A stretch of DNA of 64,000 bases, from NCBI RefSeq assembly GCF_002994655.1, contig NZ_PPDL01000006.1, positions 1 through 64,000 of the forward strand, written 5' to 3'. Source of the DNA: Corynebacterium sp. 13CS0277. GTDB lineage: Bacteria; Actinomycetota; Actinomycetes; Mycobacteriales; Mycobacteriaceae. The stretch's first letter is position 1. Each line of letters begins with the position of its first letter. The notes beneath the pieces were generated by a model. The model saw only the letters and a list, made by a program, of their open reading frames with translations, searched no databases and was not told where the DNA came from. The position numbers and the translations under genes are program-made. Shown in pieces: positions 36,824 to 47,096 of this stretch.

Positions 36824-37930
36824 TCAGCGGGTGCTCAGCGTCGTGACGACGATGGTGTGGTCGGAGGCCACCGGATCGTGGACCCGCGTGTCCACGACCG
36901 CGAGATCGTCGCTCACGAGCACGTGGTCAATACTCGTGCGCAGCAGCGCGCCCAGGCGCGTCGTCCACGTGCCGCGCTGCAGCAGCGGCGCCGCGTCCAG
37001 CGCGTCAGCAAAGCCTTCGAGCCTCGCAAGCGGCCCATGCCGCAGCGTGGCGTTGAAATCCCCGAGGATGACCACCGGGGTGCCGCCGTTGTGTCCGGCA
37101 AGCCGGGAGATGCGGTGAAGATCCTCCTGCCACAACTGGCGGTCGCCGACGGGGGCCATGGTGTGCAGCCCGAGGATCCGCGGGCACTGGCCCGTAGCCT
37201 GCAGCTCCACGGTGCCGAAGGTGGTCTGCTCTGCCGGCTCCACCACTATCGCGTCCCCGCAGGCACCGTCGGCGCGCCACACGAGACTCACCGGCCAAAT
37301 CCATGACGGGTCCGGCTGGGTCGACTGGGCCAGGTGGAAGTTCTCCGGGTTGAGTCCGGCCTCCGCGAGCAGTGCGCGGGTGTGCTCACCATATTCGCCG
37401 TCGACGCGCCACTCGGGCAGCACCGCCACGTCCGCCCCCTGGGTGCCGAAGATCTCGGCCAGGTCCTCTGCCCGAAGCTCTGCGAAGGTATTGAACGCCG
37501 CGACCGTGACCGTCGGCGTGGCCGGAGCCTCGGCGCGTGGCAACGCATCCAGCGGGGAGACAGCCCACGTCCACCACCACCCCACGGCGGCCACCATGGC
37601 CAGCGCTGCCCGCGCCCACATCGTCGTCGTCCACCCGCTGCACGGGGCCAGCTGCCGGGCGCGCAGCAGCGCCCGCGCCGCACACCAGATGCCGAGCACC
37701 ACGCTGAGCCCGCACCACAGTTGCGGGAAGCTCAGCGCGTGCAGCACGCCCGGGCGCATGCTCAGCGCCTGCAGGGCACCCCACCCGGGGGCGAGGGCTG
37801 CCAGCAGGGCGGCGGCCGCCCACAGCGCCACGACGGCCGCACCGGCCCAGCCGGCGAGCATCCGGCCCCGGGTAGGACGGGCGAAGGTCTGCACGATGGG
37901 CCGCATCGGGGCCGGGCGCTGCGGGGTCAC
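36824..37930 (-). CDS. Endonuclease/exonuclease/phosphatase-family membrane protein
   Basis: A 368-residue protein. Three hydrophobic spans occupy about residues 25-140. An EEP-fold domain then runs from about 145 to the end, with AAFNTF, VAVLPEW, VVILGDFNATLRHGP, SIDHVLVSDD and VASDHTIVV supplying the Mg-binding and catalytic Asn, Asp and His. The catalytic domain is probably extracytoplasmic. GTG 37930 was chosen for the strong GGAGGAGG just upstream. Substrates in this family range from DNA to phosphoinositides and sphingomyelin; none can be assigned. Confidence 0.82.
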   Translation of the reverse strand: MTPQRPAPMRPIVQTFARPTRGRMLAGWAGAAVVALWAAAALLAALAPGWGALQALSMRPGVLHALSFPQLWCGLSVVLGIWCAARALLRARQLAPCSGWTTTMWARAALAMVAAVGWWWTWAVSPLDALPRAEAPATPTVTVAAFNTFAELRAEDLAEIFGTQGADVAVLPEWRVDGEYGEHTRALLAEAGLNPENFHLAQSTQPDPSWIWPVSLVWRADGACGDAIVVEPAEQTTFGTVELQATGQCPRILGLHTMAPVGDRQLWQEDLHRISRLAGHNGGTPVVILGDFNATLRHGPLARLEGFADALDAAPLLQRGTWTTRLGALLRTSIDHVLVSDDLAVVDTRVHDPVASDHTIVVTTLSTR

Positions 37931-37969
37931 GGAAATCCTCCTCCAGGAGTGCGTCGGTTGAGATACACG

Positions 37970-38003
37970 TCCACCCCGACGGCGGGGGTGCCGGCGGGGT
38001 GGA
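37970..38003 (-). terminator. Hairpin after secG
   Basis: TCCACCCCG and CGGGGTGGA, 9-bp arms, with an inner CGGC/GCCG stem. It lies 35 nt downstream of the secG stop. No T tract. Confidence 0.45.
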
Positions 38004-38037
38004 GTGTGGCGACGCGGCGTGTGCCGCGCGGGGGCGT

Positions 38038-38271
38038 TTAGGCGTAGGCCTGGATCAGGTTGAGACCGATGATGCAGCCGAGCCAGATGAGCGCGGTGAT
38101 GATGGTGACGATGTCGAGGTTCTTCTCCACGACGGTGGAACCGGACAGGTTCGACTGGACGCCGCCACCGAACAGGCTGGACAGGCCGCCACCCTTGCCC
38201 TTGTGCAGCAGCACGAACATGGTCATGAGCAGGGAGGAGATGACGAGAATGATCTCGAGGGCCAGGGTCAT
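38038..38271 (-). CDS. secG: SecG, preprotein translocase subunit
   Basis: A 77-residue membrane protein with two spans (about 3-22 and 55-74), the auxiliary subunit of SecYEG. The cytoplasmic loop KGKGGGLSSLFGGGVQSNLSGST is the family hallmark. The ATG at 38271 has GAAGGA 10 nt upstream. A good -10 (TATAGT) lies about 190 bp upstream. Confidence 0.95.
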   Translation of the reverse strand: MTLALEIILVISSLLMTMFVLLHKGKGGGLSSLFGGGVQSNLSGSTVVEKNLDIVTIITALIWLGCIIGLNLIQAYA

Positions 38272-38457
38272 GGAACAACAATCCTTCGGGGTACAGACTT
38301 TGACGTGGGGCACGGCGCACTCCCCGCATGTCACGGGGCAAAGCGGTGGGTGTCCCGGCGGTGACGGGCGGGGCCCAAGGTGTCCTCGGGTGCCTGCCGC
38401 ATCCCGCGTCAGGGGCGTCGCGCGGGGAACACACCCCGGGCGAGGCAACACTTGGCC

Positions 38458-38463
38458 ACTATA
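38458..38463 (-). promoter_or_regulatory. -10 hexamer TATAGT, probable secG promoter
   Basis: TATAGT on the minus strand is the best -10 match near secG. No clear -35 is visible at 17 bp. Confidence 0.45.
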
Positions 38464-38472
38464 CACCACGAA

Positions 38473-38514
38473 CACCCCGCGGGCGCGCGGGTTTCCCGCT
38501 GCTCACGCGGGGTG
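38473..38514 (-). terminator. Nested hairpin terminator after ppc
   Basis: CACCCCGCG and CGCGGGGTG arms enclose GCGGG-aaa-CCCGC. It starts about 75 nt after the ppc stop and ends 10 nt before the secG -10. Confidence 0.5.
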
Positions 38515-38587
38515 GCCGCGGGAGACACCCCCGGGCTGTGACTGCTGTGTCGCAACACTACCCGTGGGGTGTGTGGGGACTACTCCC

Positions 38588-41339
38588 CTAGCCGCTGTTC
38601 CGCAGCGCGGTGGCGAGACCATTCATCGTCAACCGGATGCCGGTGGAGACGACATCGAGGTCTTCGCCGGCACGGTAGCGGCGCAGCAGCTCCAGCTGGA
38701 TGATGTTCAGCGGCAGCAGGTAGGGGTAACGGGTCCGCACCGAGCGCGCGAGCTCCGGGTTATCCGCCAGCAGGCTGTCGGCACCGGTGATGAGGAAGAA
38801 CATCTCCTTGGTGAGCTCGTACTCGGCGTTGATGGCCTGGAAGATCCGCTCCCGGGTCTCCTCGTCAGCCACGAGGCCGCTGTAGAGGCGGGTGACGTTC
38901 ATGTCCGCCTTGCTCATCACCTGCGCCATGTTCGACAGCACGGAGGTGAAGAACGGCCAGGTGCGGTTGAGTTCCTGGAGGCGACCCAGGTTCTCCGGAT
39001 CCGCCTCGATGAGCTGCTGGATGGCGGAGCCCACACCGAACCAACCGGGCAGCATAGTGCGCGACTGCGACCAGCTGAGCACCCAGGGGATCGCCCGGAG
39101 GTCAGCAATCGAGTTGGTTTGCTTCCGCGAGCTCGGGCGGGAGCCGATGTTGAGGGCCCCGATCTCCTGCAGCGGGGTGGAGGTAGTGAAGTACTCGATG
39201 AAGCCGGGGTCCTCGTGCATGAGCGTGGAGTACACCGCCCGGGAGCGGCTGGACAGCTCCCGCAGCAGCTCGTAGGCGCCGCTGGGGTCGACGAGTTCGT
39301 TGACGGGCAGCAGGGAGGCCTCCAGGGTGGCGGCCACGAGGGATTCGAGGTTTTTGCGGGCGGAGTCGGGGTCGCCGTACTTGGCGGAGATGATCTCGCC
39401 TTGTTCCGTCACCCGCACCGAGCCACGCACCGCCCCCCTCGGGCTGCGCGAGGATCGCATCATAGGTGGGCCCGCCGCCACGGCCGACGGTGCCGCCGCG
39501 GCCGTGGAAGAAGCGCAGGCGCACGCCGCCCTCGCGGCAGGCCTGCACGATCGCCAGTTCGGCGTCGTAGAGCGCCCAGTTCGCGGCGAGGTAGCCGCCG
39601 TCCTTGTTGGAGTCGGAGTACCCCAGCATCACTTCCTGCAGGTCGTTGCGCTGCGCGAGGTAGTTGCGGTACAGCGGCACCTGCCACAACTCGCGGAGGA
39701 TCTCCGCACCGGCGGCGAGGTCGTCGATGGTTTCGAACAGCGGGATGATGTCCACCGCGCCGGTGGGGTGCTCCCCGGCGGCGGTGATGATGCCGAACTC
39801 CTTGGCCAGCACCATCGGCTCCAGGATGTCGGACACGGAGGTCGCCATCGAGATGATGATGTGGGGAATCATCCGGGGGCCGAAGGTGTCGATGAGTTCG
39901 CTCGCGGCGCGGAAGATGCCCAGCTCGCGGGCGACCGCTTCGCTGAAGTCGGTATAGCCGTGCGGGATCAGCGGGCGCGGGCTTGCCAGCTCCCGGGTGA
40001 GCAGGGCCCGCTTGGCCTCTTCGTCGAGGGCAGCGTAGTCCTCGGCGACGCCGGCGGCGCGGAACAGCTCGGTCAGGACCTCCTCGTAGGAGTCGGAGTT
40101 CTGGCGCAGGTCCATGGCGTAGAGGTGGAACCCGAAGCTCGCGACGGCGCTGCGCAGGCTGGCGAGGCGATCATCGGCGATCAACTCGTCGTGGCTGCTG
40201 CGCAGGGAGGCGTCGATGACGTCGAGGTCGGCGGCGAATTCGGCGGCCGAATGGTAGGGCTCGTACACGGTGTACCAGGTGCCCTCGACGGCGTGGTCAC
40301 CGAGCGTTTTCGCCTTGGTGGCGTTCATGCGGCCCCGCATGCCGTGCACGGCACGCCGGTAGGGCTCATCGACGCGGGAGGGCACGTTGTCCTGCCCCCG
40401 GGAGGCCAGTGCGGCCAACTGCACGGTGGGGCTGGTGAGCCGATCCGACAGGCTCAGTTCGTGCTCCAGCTGATGCAGCTCGTCAATGTAGTAGCTGAGT
40501 ACCGTGTCGGCAGCCCGGGTCGTCGCATACGTCAAGGTCTCAGCCGTGACGTAGGGGTTGCCGTCGTGGTCGCCGCCGATCCAGCTGCCCGGCTGAATCA
40601 TCGGGGTGTCGGGGATGTCCTCCCCATAGAGTTCGTGCAGCATGCGGGTGACGTCCCGGTTGATGGCCGGGATTTGCTCCAGCAGCGACAGGGTGTAGTA
40701 GCGCAGGCCCACATCAACCTCGTCTTCGATGCGGGGGCGTGCGACCCGGATGAGAGCCGTCTGCCACAGCATCGACATGCGCCGCGCGAGGTCGTTCTCG
40801 ATGCGCTCCAGCTGCTGCTGCGTGCGGGCGTTGGCGGGGCGGGCGAGGATGGCGTGGCGCTGCTCCAGCAGCTGGCGGATGTGCGCCTGCGCGTCGAAGA
40901 CGGTGCGGCGGCGGGTTTCCGTCGGGTGGGCGGTGAGCACCGGGGCCACCTCGGCGTGGGCCATGACATCGGCCACCTGCGGCGCGGACACGTCCGACTC
41001 GCCCAGCTTGAGCCGGGTGGCGGCCAGGGAGGATGCGACCGGCGGCGCGCCGGCATCCAGCCGCGCTTCGGCCGCTTCGACGTCGTGGAGGTCCTCCACC
41101 ACGTTCACCATGAGGGCGAAGTGGGAGAAGGCACGCACCACCGGCAGTAGCATCTTCGGGTCCTTGTCCCGGAACAGCTCCTGCAGATCGTCGATCGTGG
41201 CCTCGCCGCGGGTGATGGCGAAGCTGGTGCGCCGGGCGGTCTCCACGAGGGTGAACACCTCCTCCCCTTCCTGCTCGCGCAGAGTGTCGCCGAGGATGCG
41301 GCCGAGCAGCCGGATGTCCTCGCGGAAAAGATCGGTCAT
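38588..41339 (-). pseudogene. ppc: Phosphoenolpyruvate carboxylase Ppc, interrupted by a one-base frameshift
   Basis: Anaplerotic enzyme converting PEP and bicarbonate to oxaloacetate. The N-terminal part from ATG 41339 contains the catalytic VLTAHPTETRRRTV and [16 protein letters not shown]. The C-terminal part in the next frame resumes at [22 protein letters not shown] and runs to 38588. The frames join at a run of six C (39433-39438; six G in the gene) right after [11 protein letters not shown]. With five, the gene would read through as 916 residues, close to the C. glutamicum enzyme. All conserved blocks are otherwise intact, so a sequencing or assembly error is as likely as a true mutation. 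Loss of Ppc need not be lethal if pyruvate carboxylase is present. Confidence 0.9.
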
Positions 41340-41399
41340 GGTGAACTCCCTCAGCTGGGAAAACGACGATGGGGGTGTGCGGAACGCGGGGTGAGAAAA

Positions 41400-41486
41400 C
41401 GCCACACCGTGGCACCCCACACCCGGGGTGGGGGGAAATGAAGGGCTGGGCGGGTAAGCCCAACGCCTGTGGAACACGGTGTGGCG
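41400..41486 (-). terminator. Long-range hairpin between tpiA and ppc
   Basis: CGCCACACCGTG (41400-41411) and CACGGTGTGGCG (41475-41486) are perfect 12-bp inverted repeats. The 63-nt loop itself contains two smaller stems. The minus strand continues TTTTCTC. Confidence 0.5.
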
Positions 41487-41488
41487 CT

Positions 41489-41533
41489 AAAAAAAACTGG
41501 AGGAATAGCGGCGGGTGAGGGGCTCACCCGCCG
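41489..41533 (-). terminator. Terminator of the gap-pgk-tpiA region
   Basis: CGGCGGGTGAG and CTCACCCGCCG form a perfect 11-bp stem with a 3-nt loop, 28 nt after the tpiA stop. On the minus strand a T8 run follows 12 nt later. Confidence 0.65.
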
Positions 41534-41560
41534 GGGCGCACACGGCGCGAGGAGACGGTG

Positions 41561-42340
41561 CTAGACCGCGAGGGCGGCGTTGGCTGCCAGCTGGGCGAAA
41601 GCCTCACCGTCGAGGGAGGCGCCGCCGACGAGGCCGCCGTCGACGTCGGGCTGGCCGACGATCTCAGCGACGGAGTCAGCCTTCACGGAACCGCCGTAGA
41701 GGATACGCATACCCTCGGCGACCTCGGCGTTGGCGATCTCAGCGATGGTCTCGCGGATGGCCTTGCAGACTTCCTGCGCGTCGGCTGCAGAAGCAACCTT
41801 GCCGGTGCCGATAGCCCACACGGGCTCGTAGGCGATGACGGTCTTGGCGAGGTCCTCTGCGGACAGGCCGGCCAGGGAGGCCTTGGTCTGCTCGACGACG
41901 TACTCGACGTGGGTGCCCTTCTCGCGGATCTCGAGCGGCTCACCAACGCAGACGATCGGGATGATGTCGTTGTCGATAGCGGCGCGGGACTTCGCGGCGA
42001 CGAGAGCATCGGTCTCGTGGTGGTACTCGCGGCGCTCGGAGTGGCCGACGACGACCCAGGTGCAGCCGAGCTTGTTGAGCATCTCGCCGGAGATTTCACC
42101 GGTGTAGGCGCCGGAGGCGTGCTGGGAGATGTCCTGTGCGCCGTAGGTGATCTGCAGGTCGTCAGCCTCGATGAGGGTCTGGACGGAGCGCAGGTCGGTG
42201 AACGGGACGGTGACGGCGACGTCGACCTTCTCGTAGTACTCCTTCGGCAGCGCGAAGGCGAGCTTCTGGACGGTGTGGACGGCCTCAAGGTGGTTGAGGT
42301 TCATCTTCCAGTTGCCGGCAATCAGGGGCTTACGTGCCAT
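41561..42340 (-). CDS. tpiA: Triosephosphate isomerase
   Basis: A 259-residue TIM-barrel glycolytic enzyme. Catalytic Lys in GNWKMN, His in [14 protein letters not shown], Glu in [12 protein letters not shown] and phosphate loop YGGSVKADS are all present. Preceded by AAAAGAG 10 nt before the ATG. pgk lies 120 bp upstream with a small hairpin between, and ppc follows after a double terminator. Confidence 0.97.
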   Translation of the reverse strand: MARKPLIAGNWKMNLNHLEAVHTVQKLAFALPKEYYEKVDVAVTVPFTDLRSVQTLIEADDLQITYGAQDISQHASGAYTGEISGEMLNKLGCTWVVVGHSERREYHHETDALVAAKSRAAIDNDIIPIVCVGEPLEIREKGTHVEYVVEQTKASLAGLSAEDLAKTVIAYEPVWAIGTGKVASAADAQEVCKAIRETIAEIANAEVAEGMRILYGGSVKADSVAEIVGQPDVDGGLVGGASLDGEAFAQLAANAALAV

Positions 42341-42408
42341 AAGTGGTCACTCTTTTCTCGTGGTAGAGATGGGAAGAAAACGGTGCCCCACCCACCACGG
42401 GCCAACAG

Positions 42409-42426
42409 TCTAGCCCCGAGGCTAGA
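42409..42426. terminator. Small hairpin between pgk and tpiA
   Basis: TCTAGCC-ccga-GGCTAGA, perfect 7-bp stem, no T tract. It may modulate rather than stop read-through. Confidence 0.35.
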
Positions 42427-42460
42427 TTGCCTCACCCGTGACGCGGGGCGGGTGCGGGTG

Positions 42461-43672
42461 TTAGTCGGCGAGGATCGCGACACCCGGGAGGGTCTTGCCC
42501 TCGAGGAACTCCAGGGAAGCGCCGCCACCGGTGGAGATGTGGGAGAAGCCGTTCTCGTCCAGGCCGAGCAGGCGGACGGAGGCAGCGGAGTCGCCGCCGC
42601 CGACGACGGAGAAGCAGCCGTTCTTGGTGGCCTCGATGATGGCCTCAGCGACACCGCGGGTGCCGTTGGAGAACTTCTCGAACTCGAACACGCCCATCGG
42701 GCCGTTCCAGAACACGGTCTTGGCGTCGTGCAGGATGCCGGCGAACTTCTCGACGGTCTTCGGGCCGACGTCGAGGGACTGCCAGCCGGCGGGGATGGCG
42801 TCGAGTTCGACGACCTTGGTCTCCGCCTCCGGGGAGAAGGAGTCGGCGGCCACGAGGTCGACGGGCAGCTGGATCTTGTCGCCGTAGGTCTCGAGCAGCT
42901 TCTTGCAGGTGTCGATCATCTCTTCCTGCAGCAGGGACTCCTGCACATCGATACCCTTCGCGGCGAGGAAGGTGTAGCACATGCCACCGCCGATGATGAG
43001 GGTGTCGGTCTTCGGGGCCAGGGCCTCGATGACGCCGAGCTTGTCGGAGACCTTCGCGCCGCCAAGGACGACGACGTAGGGGCGGGCCGGGTCGGTGGCG
43101 ACCTTCTCCAGGACGGTGATTTCCTTCTCGACGAGGCCGCCGGCGTAGTGCGGCAGGCGCTTGGCAACGTCGTAGACGGAAGCCTGGGCGCGGTGGACGA
43201 CACCAAAGCCGTCGGAGACAAACGCGCCACCGGGGACGAGGGCGACGAGCTGGTCGGCGAATTCGCCGCGCTCTGCCTCATCCTTGGAGGTCTCGCGGGG
43301 GTCGAAGCGGACGTTCTCCAGCAGCAGCACGTCGCCGTCGGTCAGGCCGTTGGCGCGCTCGTGGGCATCCTCGCCGACGACGTCGCCAGCCAGGGCCACG
43401 TACTGGCCGAGAGCCTCGGACAGTGCCTCGGCGACGGGGGCCAGCGAGAACTTCTCGTTGACCTCACCCTTCGGGCGGCCCAGGTGCGCCATGACGACGA
43501 CCTTCGCGCCGGCCTCGGTGAGAGCCTTGAGGGTCGGCAGGGAGGCGGTAATGCGGCCAGCGTCGGTGATCTCACGGGCGTCGTTGAGCGGCACGTTGAA
43601 ATCGGAACGGACCAGCACGTAGCGGCCTTCGACACCATCGTTGATGAGGTCGGAAACGTTCTTCACAGCCAT
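42461..43672 (-). CDS. pgk: Phosphoglycerate kinase
   Basis: A 403-residue glycolytic kinase. [25 protein letters not shown], the hinge region [20 protein letters not shown] and the nucleotide loop [17 protein letters not shown] are intact. The ATG at 43672 has AAGGAG 5 nt upstream. A very stable terminator between gap and pgk suggests that much of the pgk message starts in the 357-bp gap. Confidence 0.97.
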   Translation of the reverse strand: MAVKNVSDLINDGVEGRYVLVRSDFNVPLNDAREITDAGRITASLPTLKALTEAGAKVVVMAHLGRPKGEVNEKFSLAPVAEALSEALGQYVALAGDVVGEDAHERANGLTDGDVLLLENVRFDPRETSKDEAERGEFADQLVALVPGGAFVSDGFGVVHRAQASVYDVAKRLPHYAGGLVEKEITVLEKVATDPARPYVVVLGGAKVSDKLGVIEALAPKTDTLIIGGGMCYTFLAAKGIDVQESLLQEEMIDTCKKLLETYGDKIQLPVDLVAADSFSPEAETKVVELDAIPAGWQSLDVGPKTVEKFAGILHDAKTVFWNGPMGVFEFEKFSNGTRGVAEAIIEATKNGCFSVVGGGDSAASVRLLGLDENGFSHISTGGGASLEFLEGKTLPGVAILAD

Positions 43673-44029
43673 GTGTTCTCCTTGAATAAAAAAGAGGGGA
43701 AAAAGCGTGCACCCACCTCCCCCACGCCCGTGCGGGGTCACAGACCCCTGACGCGAAGCAGTGTGTGAGGAAGAGTGCGCAACAAAAGCAATTGTCTCAC
43801 GACACCCGGGCGCGCGGCAGCGGGATGCCGATGAGGGATAGGCAACAGCCGCGGATTGACGCAGCTAGAGCCAGGCAACAACAAAGCCCGGGGGTGTGCC
43901 GGAGCACACCCCCGGGCTTGTGGTGCCATCACCGTGATGTCACACCGTGTCCGCCACGGGCCGCGAGGTGATTCTCACCCGCGGCTCCGTTCGGGGAAAC
44001 GGCGGCGGTGATAGTCGGGCGCGGGAGTC
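43673..44029. other. Intergenic region between gap and pgk
   Basis: These 357 bp hold the gap terminator (43884-43919), GTGATGTCAC-like sequence near 43934, and a pyrimidine-rich minus-strand tract (GCTTTTTCCCCTCTTTTTTA) just before the pgk ribosome binding site. No gene is seen and the pgk promoter was not fixed. Confidence 0.45.
43884..43919 (-). terminator. Strong terminator of gap
   Basis: AAGCCCGGGGGTGTGC and GCACACCCCCGGGCTT form a perfect 16-bp stem with a 4-nt loop. The minus strand continues TGTTGTTG. Confidence 0.85.
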
Positions 44030-45043
<1,014 letters not shown>

Positions 45044-45360
45044 CTAAGTAGGGGTTGGGGGCGGATGCACACCCCTCGCGGGCGGTAGCCCTGCTCGGTG
45101 GCGTGTGCCCCGTGTGGGAAGATGTCCGGTTTTTGCCCCAGGTGGGGAACTCCTACCCTCCGCCCTCGCCGGGCCCGACTGGGGCTGGCTGTGGTGTGAC
45201 GCTTGCGCGTCTGTGGCGGGCGGTGGTCCCGGCCATCCGTTGTCTCCCACTGTACCGATGCCACAGAGATCCCGCCCGGGCGGAGTCGGTCACGAGCCCA
45301 AAATCGGGCAGATTTGGGCACGGGGAATGCCCATGCGCGTTTTTGAACGGATGACCGTTA

Positions 45361-45377
45361 TGTGCCAGACGGGCACA
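45361..45377. promoter_or_regulatory. 17-bp dyad upstream of gap
   Basis: TGTGCC-AGACG-GGCACA, perfect 6-bp arms, about 110 bp upstream of the candidate gap -10. It resembles but does not match the GlxR/CRP box. Confidence 0.35.
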
Positions 45378-45618
45378 GTCGGACATGGCGACCGCGAGGC
45401 CCACCTGGCTCTTTCCCGCCCGTTTCACCCCTTTCGGGGGTGCATTGGTGACACTTATGCAGAATTGCGGGCGCCCAACTGCACACTCCATCGATCCTCC
45501 ACCAGGGCATGTGAAACTAGCCACAATTCGGGCTGAAACTGCCCTGAACCACCCCTCGCGGGCCGCCCGGGGCCTTTTGATTGCTTCCGAATGGTCCCGC
45601 ACTCACCCCACAAACCAA

Positions 45619-45650
45619 CCCCACCCACCCCACACCCGTGCCCCCTCCCC
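45619..45650 (-). other. G-quadruplex-prone tract between whiA and gap
   Basis: The minus strand has six G runs (4, 5, 3, 4, 3 and 4 bases) separated by loops of 1-3 nt. This satisfies the usual four-run quadruplex pattern with spare runs. It would lie in RNA transcribed from whiA into gap. Confidence 0.6.
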
Positions 45651-45723
45651 ACCGGCCGAACGGTGCCACAGCGACCCCATCGCCAGCGCTTCTCCCCCGC
45701 CCCCGCACCCCAGTGACGACAGA

Positions 45724-45755
45724 ACCCGCCGACACACCACTTCTCCGTGGCGGGT
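45724..45755 (-). terminator. Hairpin after whiA
   Basis: ACCCGCC and GGCGGGT arms with an 18-nt loop, 25 nt past the whiA stop. The minus strand continues TCTGTCG. Confidence 0.45.
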
Positions 45756-45779
45756 CGACGGGCGGCGAGGGGCGCGGAC

Positions 45780-46757
45780 CTAGTTGTCGTCCAATTCCTT
45801 GACTGCGGCCTGCGTGTCGGGGATACCCAACTCTCTCGCGCGCTTGTCCGCCATGCTGAACAGACGCCGAATCCGGCCAGCAATCGCATCCTTCGTCAAC
45901 GGCGGATCCGCCAGGTGGCCCAGCTCCTCCAAGGAGGCCTGGCGGTGCTCCACGCGCAGGGCCCCCGCCTCCGCGAGGTGCGCCGGCACATCGTCAGCGA
46001 GGATCTCCAACGCCCGCTGCGCGCGGGCGGCCGACTGCTCTGCAGCCCGCGCCGAACGGCGCGTATTCGCATCATCAAAGTTCGCCAAGCGATTATTCGG
46101 CGCAGCGGCCGTGCGGGTCACCCGGTGGTCATCCCACATGATGCGGGACTGGTGCGCCCCGAGACGCGTGAGCAGCGCACTCACGGAATCGGCGTCGCGC
46201 ACCACCACCCGGTCGGCACCCCGAGTCTCCTTCGCCTTGCAGGCGAGGTTGAGGCGGCGGCCGAAGCCGACAAACGCCATCGCCACCTCCGGGCACGGGC
46301 ACACGATCTCCAGGGCGCTGGAACGCCCCGGGTCGGTGATCGCACCGCGCGCCAGGATCGCTCCCCGCCAGGCGGATTCGGCTTCACTCACGGAGCCGCT
46401 GACGATGCTCGGCGGCATGCCCTGAATCGGGAAACCACTGCGGGTCACCAGACCCAGTTCCCGAATCACGGTCGGCACCTTGTCCTGAATGAGCAGCTCA
46501 AAGTGGGAGGGCTTGCGGCCACTACCAGCAACCTCCCGAATGGTGCGCAAGCGCACCTGGTAGTTGTGCAGCAGCATCTGGGAGACGTACTGGGCGACCG
46601 ACTTCGTCGGCAGGTCAAGCACGAGGACGCTGGAGTGCGGGGTGAGCGTGTCCGTGGCGGTCAGCCGGACCACGGCGGCCAGTTCCGCGCGCAGGTCCTG
46701 CGGGCGTTCCAGCTGCATGCCCAAAAGCTCGTCTTTAAGCCGGGTGGTGATGTCCAC
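45780..46757 (-). CDS. whiA: WhiA, sporulation/cell-division DNA-binding regulator
   Basis: A 325-residue protein combining an LAGLIDADG-like N-terminal part with a C-terminal helix-turn-helix (LEELGHLADPPLTKDAIAGRIRRLF). WhiA controls cell-division and developmental genes in actinobacteria. GTG 46757 was chosen because it gives the usual N-terminus DITTRLKDELLG and has AAGGGG 12 nt upstream. The frame stays open for 75 more codons through the 10-bp tandem repeat, but that stretch is His/Thr/Arg-rich and unlikely to be protein. Confidence 0.93.
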   Translation of the reverse strand: MDITTRLKDELLGMQLERPQDLRAELAAVVRLTATDTLTPHSSVLVLDLPTKSVAQYVSQMLLHNYQVRLRTIREVAGSGRKPSHFELLIQDKVPTVIRELGLVTRSGFPIQGMPPSIVSGSVSEAESAWRGAILARGAITDPGRSSALEIVCPCPEVAMAFVGFGRRLNLACKAKETRGADRVVVRDADSVSALLTRLGAHQSRIMWDDHRVTRTAAAPNNRLANFDDANTRRSARAAEQSAARAQRALEILADDVPAHLAEAGALRVEHRQASLEELGHLADPPLTKDAIAGRIRRLFSMADKRARELGIPDTQAAVKELDDN

Positions 46758-47096
46758 GACGGTGTCAAACCCCTTATGAAACGAATGTGAATACGTAGTG
46801 TGTCGGCGCGTGTCGGTGTGTGCCGGTGTGTGTCTGCGCGTGTCTCGGTGTGCGACCGCGTCACTGTCGAACATTCTCATGCCGCGGCGTGGCGCTACAC
46901 GGGAGGTGGAAGACACACGCCGTGATGTCCACGAGCACCCTCGTCGACACTGGCTTTTTCTTCGGTGGCGGTGCGCGCACACGTCGTGCGTGCGACACGG
47001 CGCTGCGCAGGCGCGCGGCCTGCGACCATCTGCACCATCATGCCAGAGACCGACGGGCTGCCCACAGCTGGCCGGGTCGATCCCGGCTGCGACTCC
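46758..47096. other. Intergenic region between yvcK and whiA
   Basis: These 339 bp hold the degenerate 10-bp tandem repeat (46801-46850) and the whiA ribosome binding site. No gene and no clear promoter is seen. Its presence is unusual because yvcK and whiA commonly lie close together. Confidence 0.5.
46801..46850. repeat. Five degenerate copies of a 10-bp tandem repeat
   Basis: Consecutive blocks TGTCGGCGCG, TGTCGGTGTG, TGCCGGTGTG, TGTCTGCGCG and TGTCTCGGTG, continuing weakly. The consensus is TGTCGGTGTG. It sits in the whiA leader. Confidence 0.75.

Larger units (their letters stand above)
38272..38587. other. Intergenic region between ppc and secG
   Basis: These 316 bp contain no gene. 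A nested hairpin (38473-38514) after ppc runs directly into the probable secG -10 (38458-38463). The remaining 180 nt would be the secG leader, in which I see no recognised riboswitch. Confidence 0.5.

Noticed and set aside
39102..39430. Separate gene made of the out-of-frame tail after the first ppc part
   Set aside because: The tail translates the ppc coding region in the wrong frame; the true continuation is in the adjacent frame.
46801..46850. CRISPR array
   Set aside because: The 10-bp units are contiguous and degenerate with no spacers.
46758..46982. 75-residue N-terminal extension of WhiA through the 10-bp repeat
   Set aside because: His/Thr/Arg repeat composition, not WhiA-like; GTG 46757 gives the usual length.
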